Shown: in pieces, positions 60,501 to 64,000 of the stretch
How positions within the stretch are numbered: position 1 is the first letter of the stretch
Layout: each line of letters opens with the position of its first letter
Source of the DNA: Candidatus Amarolinea dominans
GTDB taxonomy: Bacteria > Chloroflexota > Anaerolineae > SSC4 > Amarolineaceae
Direction of reading: 5' to 3'
NCBI GenBank assembly: GCA_016719785.1
Contig: JADJYJ010000010.1
Coordinates: 209,856-273,855 of the forward strand
Length of the DNA: 64,000 nucleotides
The notes under the pieces: generated by a model
The model's database searches: none
The model's input: only the letters and a program-made list of their open reading frames with translations
What the model was told of the DNA's origin: nothing
Program-made: the position numbers and the translations under genes

Positions 60501-60770
60501 GGTCGTGCTAGACGGGGCGCTAGCGGTGCCTTGAACCCGAAATCCGCTCCAGGCGGGGTTGAATTCCCCTTTGAGGGCCTTCGTCGTGCGGGGACTGCGG
60601 GGCCGGGCAGCGTTGATGGTTGGGTCCTGTGCGGCGGGAGCCTGTGAATTGTGTCAGGACCGAAAGGTAGCAGCACTAAGCGGTATCTCCCGGGTGCCAC
60701 GGGGTCGCCTGGCCTGAGCCAGCCAGTACCAGTAAGCTCGTATGGCCGTTCGAGGAGGGGTGCACGACCA
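60501..60770 (+). ncRNA. ffs: Signal recognition particle RNA (large bacterial type)
   Basis: About 270 bases, with the Alu domain and 5'/3' closing stem (GGTCGTGC at 60501-60508 with GCACGACC at 60762-60769). The S-domain core GTCAGGACCGAAAGG and TAGCAGCA is diagnostic: it binds Ffh. Like other Gram-positive-type and deep-branching bacteria, it carries the long form. The tetraloop is GAAA (CCGAAAGG). A promoter and a terminator fit exactly. Confidence 0.93.
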
Positions 60771-60780
60771 GCACTTGTGT

Positions 60781-60817
60781 AGACTTCGGGTGAGTTATCA
60801 TCCGAAGTCTTTTTTTG
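60781..60817 (+). terminator. Terminator of the SRP RNA
   Basis: AGACTTCGG (60781-60789) pairs with CCGAAGTCT (60802-60810), loop 12, then seven T residues to 60817. Confidence 0.9.
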
Positions 60818-60885
60818 TCTGTCAACGCACCCCTTTGTTGCGCTCACAGTCGTTGCCTTGCGGTCAAAGTCCTGGCTTTTCCTCG

Positions 60886-63399
60886 TCACAGACGCACTTC
60901 CACCTGTTTGATCACGGCGATGTCACACGTCGTCCACGGCAGCATACCGCAAGGGGTGCGCAGGCGCTGGCTATCGTCAGCGCGCTGGATGCCCACCACC
61001 AGGCGGTAGACCCCGCCCGGAAGGTCGTGCGGGGTGTGCAGGGCATAACGGTCGCGCACCAATTCTCCGGCCAGCCACTGCGACGTGGGGTAGCGCCCCG
61101 CCAGGGGCTGCGCCTCCAGACTCGCGGCGACGCGGTCATCAGCCGCCAGCAATTGTACCACAACTACCAGGTTCACCAGGTCCGCCAGGTCCGCCAATGA
61201 AGGCCGCACCGGCGCCTGGCCGGCTTGCCAGAGGATCTCCAGCGGGATCGCGTCGCCAGGGCTGATGATCGTGGCCGGCGAACTGGCCGTCACCAGGGCC
61301 AGTGGGCCGAAGTCCGCCAGCGCCGGCCTTTGGGTTGGCTGGGCGCGGGCGACGATGGTCAGATCGCCCAGGGGCAGGGAGGCGGCGCCGGCGTCGGTCG
61401 TGAGCGGCTGGCCGCTGGCGGGGTCGTAGGGGATGACGGCCAGGCGGTACGCGCCGGGCGCTGTTCCCGGGGGGATGGCAAGGCGTAGCGGAAGGGGCAG
61501 GATCTCGCCTGCCTCCACGGAGCGCAGGTCACGCTGATTGCCGCCCACTGGCTCATCGGCCTGCGCCCACACCTCGCCAGCCTGATCGAGTAAACGCAGC
61601 GAAAGCGCCAGCGCCTGACCGGGCTGATCCGCGGCGCGCTGCAAGGTCAGGCTGGCGCTGATGGTCTGTCCGGCGGTCAGCACGGGCGCAGCCTGCATGA
61701 CGCCGGCCACTTGCAGCCAGTTGCCTACCTGCCAGCGGGCAGCGGTTCGATCCACGGCGATCTGGCGGCTCCAGAAGCCCTGCACGCGCAGGTTGGCTTC
61801 GCCGCTGAAGACATCGTCCTCGAACAGGCGCCAATCTGTCAGCGCGTTGCGCACGCGGCCGGCGGGGTCGGTGACGGTGTCATAGATGCGGTAGTGCCAC
61901 AGGCGCGGGGCGGCGGCGGCGAGGGCTTGCAGGCGGCTGACCATCGAAGCGGCCGGCATGGCGTAGAAATCGGCGGCCGGGTCGCCCCAACCGAGGCTGG
62001 CCGGCCCGTCAACGCTGCCGGTTTGCAGGATGATGGCGCCGTTGGCGCCGATCAGACTGGCGGCGGCGGCCGGGGTGAAGTCGGTCAGGCGACCGCGCCA
62101 GGCAATGGGCTGATCCCAGTAGGTGAGGAGCGCGGTGTAGGCGTAGCCGGCGTTGACCAGGATCAGATCACCGGGGCGCCAGCGATCGGCGAGGAAACGC
62201 ACCGCGGCCCGGTGATCGTCGGCGCGGAAGTCGGGATCGCGCCAGGCGCGCTGCAATGAGAGCGTGCTGAGCACGAGCAGGCCGGCGCAGGCAAGAACGG
62301 CCAAGATTCGGCCGCCCCGCACACGCCAACGCCACAGGTTGACGAGACCCAGGGCCAGGAGCAGGGTGAACGGCGGCGCGTAGGTGAAGACGTAGCGCAC
62401 ATGGTAGAGGGGGGTGCGCAGGACAGAAACCAGGTAGATCAAGGCCACAGGCAGGAAGGTGTACGCCAGCAGCCAGGGGACCGCGGGCGCGGGCGCTGCA
62501 TCCTGTCGTCGTAGCGGCCGCAGGCCGCCGTGAGCTGTCCCGGCCAGCGCCGCCAGCAACAGCAGCGCCACGATGCCCAGGCCCAGGCTGGCCAGGGTGG
62601 CTGGGAGCGCTTGCCCAAATCCCAGGGCCAACAGGCTCTCGCGCAGCAGGGGCAGCGGCGGGGTGAAGCTGCGCCAGGGAGGCACAGGCGGGTTGGTGAT
62701 CTGACGCCAGGCCAGCGGCAGCCAGGGCGCGTAGGCCAGCAGCAGCGCCAGGTGGGTCAGTAGCCAGGGGCGCCAGGGCAGGTGTTGGCCGCGCCCGGCG
62801 CGGGTAGCGATGAGCAGCAGGTTGATGGTGAGGAGCAGGAAGACGAAGTAGTAGAGGGTGTAGAGGCCGGCGGCGGCGGCCAGGCCGTAGAGCCAGGCGC
62901 GGGCGGGTGACCGTCGCGGTGAGGCGCCGGCGGCCGCGTGGGCAGGCAGGGTGCGCCGCAGGTTCCAGGCGGCGAGCAGGCCAAGCGCCGCGGCCAGGGT
63001 ATACATGCGCACTTCCTGGCTGTACCAGACGTGAAAGGGCGACAGGGCTTGCAGGATGACCGCGCCAGCAGCGACTGCGATGGGCAGGCGTGCATGTCGG
63101 CCCAGGATGAAGGTGAGCGGCAGCAGGAGCATACCCGCGACGAGGGAGAAGAAGGCGCTGACGAACTCCGGCGCGGGCGTGGCCGGCAGCAGTTGCAGCC
63201 ACGCGGCCAGCAGCAGGTAGTAGCCCGGAGGATGAATGTCGCGGCCGGTGTGGGCCAATAACTCGCCGAGCGGTGCGCGGGCCAGGGTCAGGCTGACCGT
63301 TTCGTCATACCAAAGGCTCTGTGAGCCAAGCTGATGGAGACGCAAGGCAAAGGCCAGCCAGAGGGCCAGCAGGAGGACAAGTCGCGTACGCTGATTCAT
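60886..63399 (-). CDS. GT39/ArnT-like membrane glycosyltransferase
   Basis: An 837-residue protein. The N-terminus (LVLLLALWLAFALRLHQLG, SLWYDETVSL) and first periplasmic loop with the catalytic YDE and DIHPPGYYLLL are typical of polyprenyl-phosphate-sugar dependent transferases of the PMT/ArnT superfamily. About ten membrane helices follow to residue 375. A C-terminal soluble region (SLPLGDLTIVARAQ..., VYRLVVGI) of about 400 residues is β-rich and of unknown role. It may add sugars to envelope lipids or proteins at the outer side of the membrane. Transcribed alone; the tRNA-Gly gene upstream ends before it. Confidence 0.88.
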   Translation of the reverse strand: MNQRTRLVLLLALWLAFALRLHQLGSQSLWYDETVSLTLARAPLGELLAHTGRDIHPPGYYLLLAAWLQLLPATPAPEFVSAFFSLVAGMLLLPLTFILGRHARLPIAVAAGAVILQALSPFHVWYSQEVRMYTLAAALGLLAAWNLRRTLPAHAAAGASPRRSPARAWLYGLAAAAGLYTLYYFVFLLLTINLLLIATRAGRGQHLPWRPWLLTHLALLLAYAPWLPLAWRQITNPPVPPWRSFTPPLPLLRESLLALGFGQALPATLASLGLGIVALLLLAALAGTAHGGLRPLRRQDAAPAPAVPWLLAYTFLPVALIYLVSVLRTPLYHVRYVFTYAPPFTLLLALGLVNLWRWRVRGGRILAVLACAGLLVLSTLSLQRAWRDPDFRADDHRAAVRFLADRWRPGDLILVNAGYAYTALLTYWDQPIAWRGRLTDFTPAAAASLIGANGAIILQTGSVDGPASLGWGDPAADFYAMPAASMVSRLQALAAAAPRLWHYRIYDTVTDPAGRVRNALTDWRLFEDDVFSGEANLRVQGFWSRQIAVDRTAARWQVGNWLQVAGVMQAAPVLTAGQTISASLTLQRAADQPGQALALSLRLLDQAGEVWAQADEPVGGNQRDLRSVEAGEILPLPLRLAIPPGTAPGAYRLAVIPYDPASGQPLTTDAGAASLPLGDLTIVARAQPTQRPALADFGPLALVTASSPATIISPGDAIPLEILWQAGQAPVRPSLADLADLVNLVVVVQLLAADDRVAASLEAQPLAGRYPTSQWLAGELVRDRYALHTPHDLPGGVYRLVVGIQRADDSQRLRTPCGMLPWTTCDIAVIKQVEVRL

Positions 63400-63430
63400 G
63401 AAAGCCTGGTGATTGTGCGCACTGCAAAGA

Positions 63431-63462
63431 AAAACTCCAGTGATTCTTTCGACTGGAGTTTT
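63431..63462 (-). terminator. Terminator of the tRNA-Gly transcript
   Basis: AAAACTCCAGT (63431-63441) pairs with ACTGGAGTTTT (63452-63462); on the minus strand it ends in TTTTTC. Confidence 0.8.
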
Positions 63463-63465
63463 GTG

Positions 63466-63537
63466 AGCGGGTGGTGGGATTCGGACCCACGACTCACTAC
63501 TTGGGAAGCAGTTGCGCTACCCCTGCGCTACACCCGC
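63466..63537 (-). tRNA. tRNA-Gly (CCC)
   Basis: 72-base tRNA on the minus strand: acceptor GCGGGTG/CACCCGC, T-arm GGGTTCGAATCCC, anticodon loop TTCCCAA (anticodon CCC) and discriminator T as usual for tRNA-Gly. CCA is not encoded. The promoter is TTGCCC (63571-63576), 17-bp spacer, TATAAT (63548-63553). Confidence 0.93.
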
Positions 63538-63547
63538 AACGAGTGCA

Positions 63548-63576
63548 ATTATACCATGCCGGGTTGGTTCGGGCAA
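63548..63576 (-). promoter_or_regulatory. Promoter of tRNA-Gly
   Basis: On the minus strand TTGCCC (63571-63576), 17-bp spacer, TATAAT (63548-63553), 11 bases before the tRNA 5' end. Confidence 0.75.
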
Positions 63577-63964
63577 ATGGCGTCGAGAGCGCGCAGCAAC
63601 CCCAAACGCAACCGCATGTTTCACCGCGGAGGTCGCAGAGAGTGCAGAGGAATCAGCAGTTCCCAATGTGGTCGGATTTTTGACCACAAAAACACAGGTT
63701 GGTGGGGTTGGAGAGGAAGGCATGGAGGGTTTGGGCCCAGACGTGCGTGAGCATTGGCATGAAATTGGTGGGGGAAAAGAGTTGACGGCGGGGGCAGAAA
63801 GGGTTATACTATGATTAGATTGTTTCCAACGACTTGTTTCCCGAACAAATTGCATACGACTCGGCGGGGGCGACGGGCGGTTTGCATGTTTGGCGTGTAT
63901 TTGGCATATATAATGAAGCGCCGGTGGAATGATAGCACAGGAAGGGGCACGGAAACAAACTGCA
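63577..63964 (+). other. Non-coding region, probable CRISPR leader
   Basis: No gene seen in about 390 bases. The right half is AT-richer than the window. It holds GTGGTC-N8-GACCAC (about 63670-63690) and promoter elements at 63782 and 63909 pointing to the repeat at 63965. The piece near 63620 (CGGAGGTCGCAGAGAG) resembles a dispersed non-coding repeat. Confidence 0.5.
63782..63810 (+). promoter_or_regulatory. Candidate CRISPR leader promoter
   Basis: TTGACG (63782-63787), 17-bp spacer, TATACT (63805-63810). A further TATAAT (63909-63914) lacks a well-placed -35. Transcription would run into the CRISPR repeat. Confidence 0.6.
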
Positions 63965-64000
63965 GTCGCAAGACCACTAATCGCCTTCGGGCGATTGAAA
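63965..64000 (+). CRISPR. First repeat of a CRISPR array, cut by the window edge
   Basis: 36 bases starting GTCGCAAGACCACTAATCGC and ending GGGCGATTGAAA, with an internal ATCGCC-TTCG-GGCGAT hairpin. The ATTGAAA(C) end and the length of 36-37 bases are hallmarks of CRISPR repeats whose 3' end gives the crRNA tag. The next base, expected to be C, lies beyond the window. Only one copy is visible, so the array is inferred. The leader side is to the left and the array to the right. Confidence 0.75.

Overview
The window is a GC-rich chromosomal segment of a bacterium, most likely an uncultured Chloroflexota (Anaerolineae/Caldilineae type). This is judged from recognised families and style, not a database search. 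The signs are secreted proteins with Thr/Pro-rich linkers, LVIVD and Ycf48-like propellers, duplicated Uma2 genes, a Crp-family regulator next to a system I cytochrome c maturation cluster, a large bacterial SRP RNA, and many sigma70-type promoters with 17-bp spacers. No insertion sequence, rRNA or prophage was seen.

Layout. 0-4.1 kb: 3' part of a giant LamG/propeller/coiled-coil protein. 4.3-6.5 kb: hybrid-sensor-style histidine kinase plus single-domain response regulator, closed by a strong terminator. 6.8-13.8 kb (minus): secreted Ycf48-like propeller protein, a methyltransferase, and a HTH-TPR regulator with a lipoprotein. 14-21.7 kb (plus): VWA lipoprotein, small lipoprotein and three LVIVD-repeat proteins, one a headless copy. 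21.7-27.6 kb (minus): recJ, DUF58, DUF4129, and a DUF4143 ATPase. 27.9-33.3 kb (plus): cysteine desulfurase, two tandemly duplicated Uma2 genes, mnmA (desulfurase and thiouridylase form a sulfur-transfer pair), then three small membrane/YtxH genes. 33.3-35.0 kb (minus): nnr. 35.2-42.2 kb (plus): a remnant HEPN gene with an intact MNT nucleotidyltransferase, a STAND ATPase with seven almost identical 120-bp TPR units, a CHAT protease gene interrupted by a frameshift, and a YfhO-like membrane protein with two compensating frameshifts. 42.5-46.6 kb (minus): Rieske, cytochrome b and two dihaem cytochromes c, a complete quinol-oxidising bc-type complex. 47-49.5 kb: hypothetical protein, EamA transporter, LysM L,D-transpeptidase. 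49.9-54.8 kb (plus): response-regulator/adenylate cyclase, then ccmH, ccmG, ccmF and a ccmI-like gene, which would mature the haem proteins encoded just upstream. 55.1-58.2 kb (minus): Crp/Fnr regulator, VWA/YfbK-like lipoprotein, small membrane protein. 58.2-63.5 kb: two tRNA-Ser genes, a secreted LRR-dockerin protein, SRP RNA, a GT39-like glycosyltransferase, tRNA-Gly.

The last 36 bases (63965-64000) look like the first repeat of a CRISPR array, preceded by a leader with a good promoter. The array itself lies outside the window. The most distinctive unexplained locus is 35.2-39.8 kb, where a toxin-antitoxin remnant, a STAND sensor with homogenised repeats and a CHAT peptidase stand next to each other, resembling a bacterial conflict or cell-death module.
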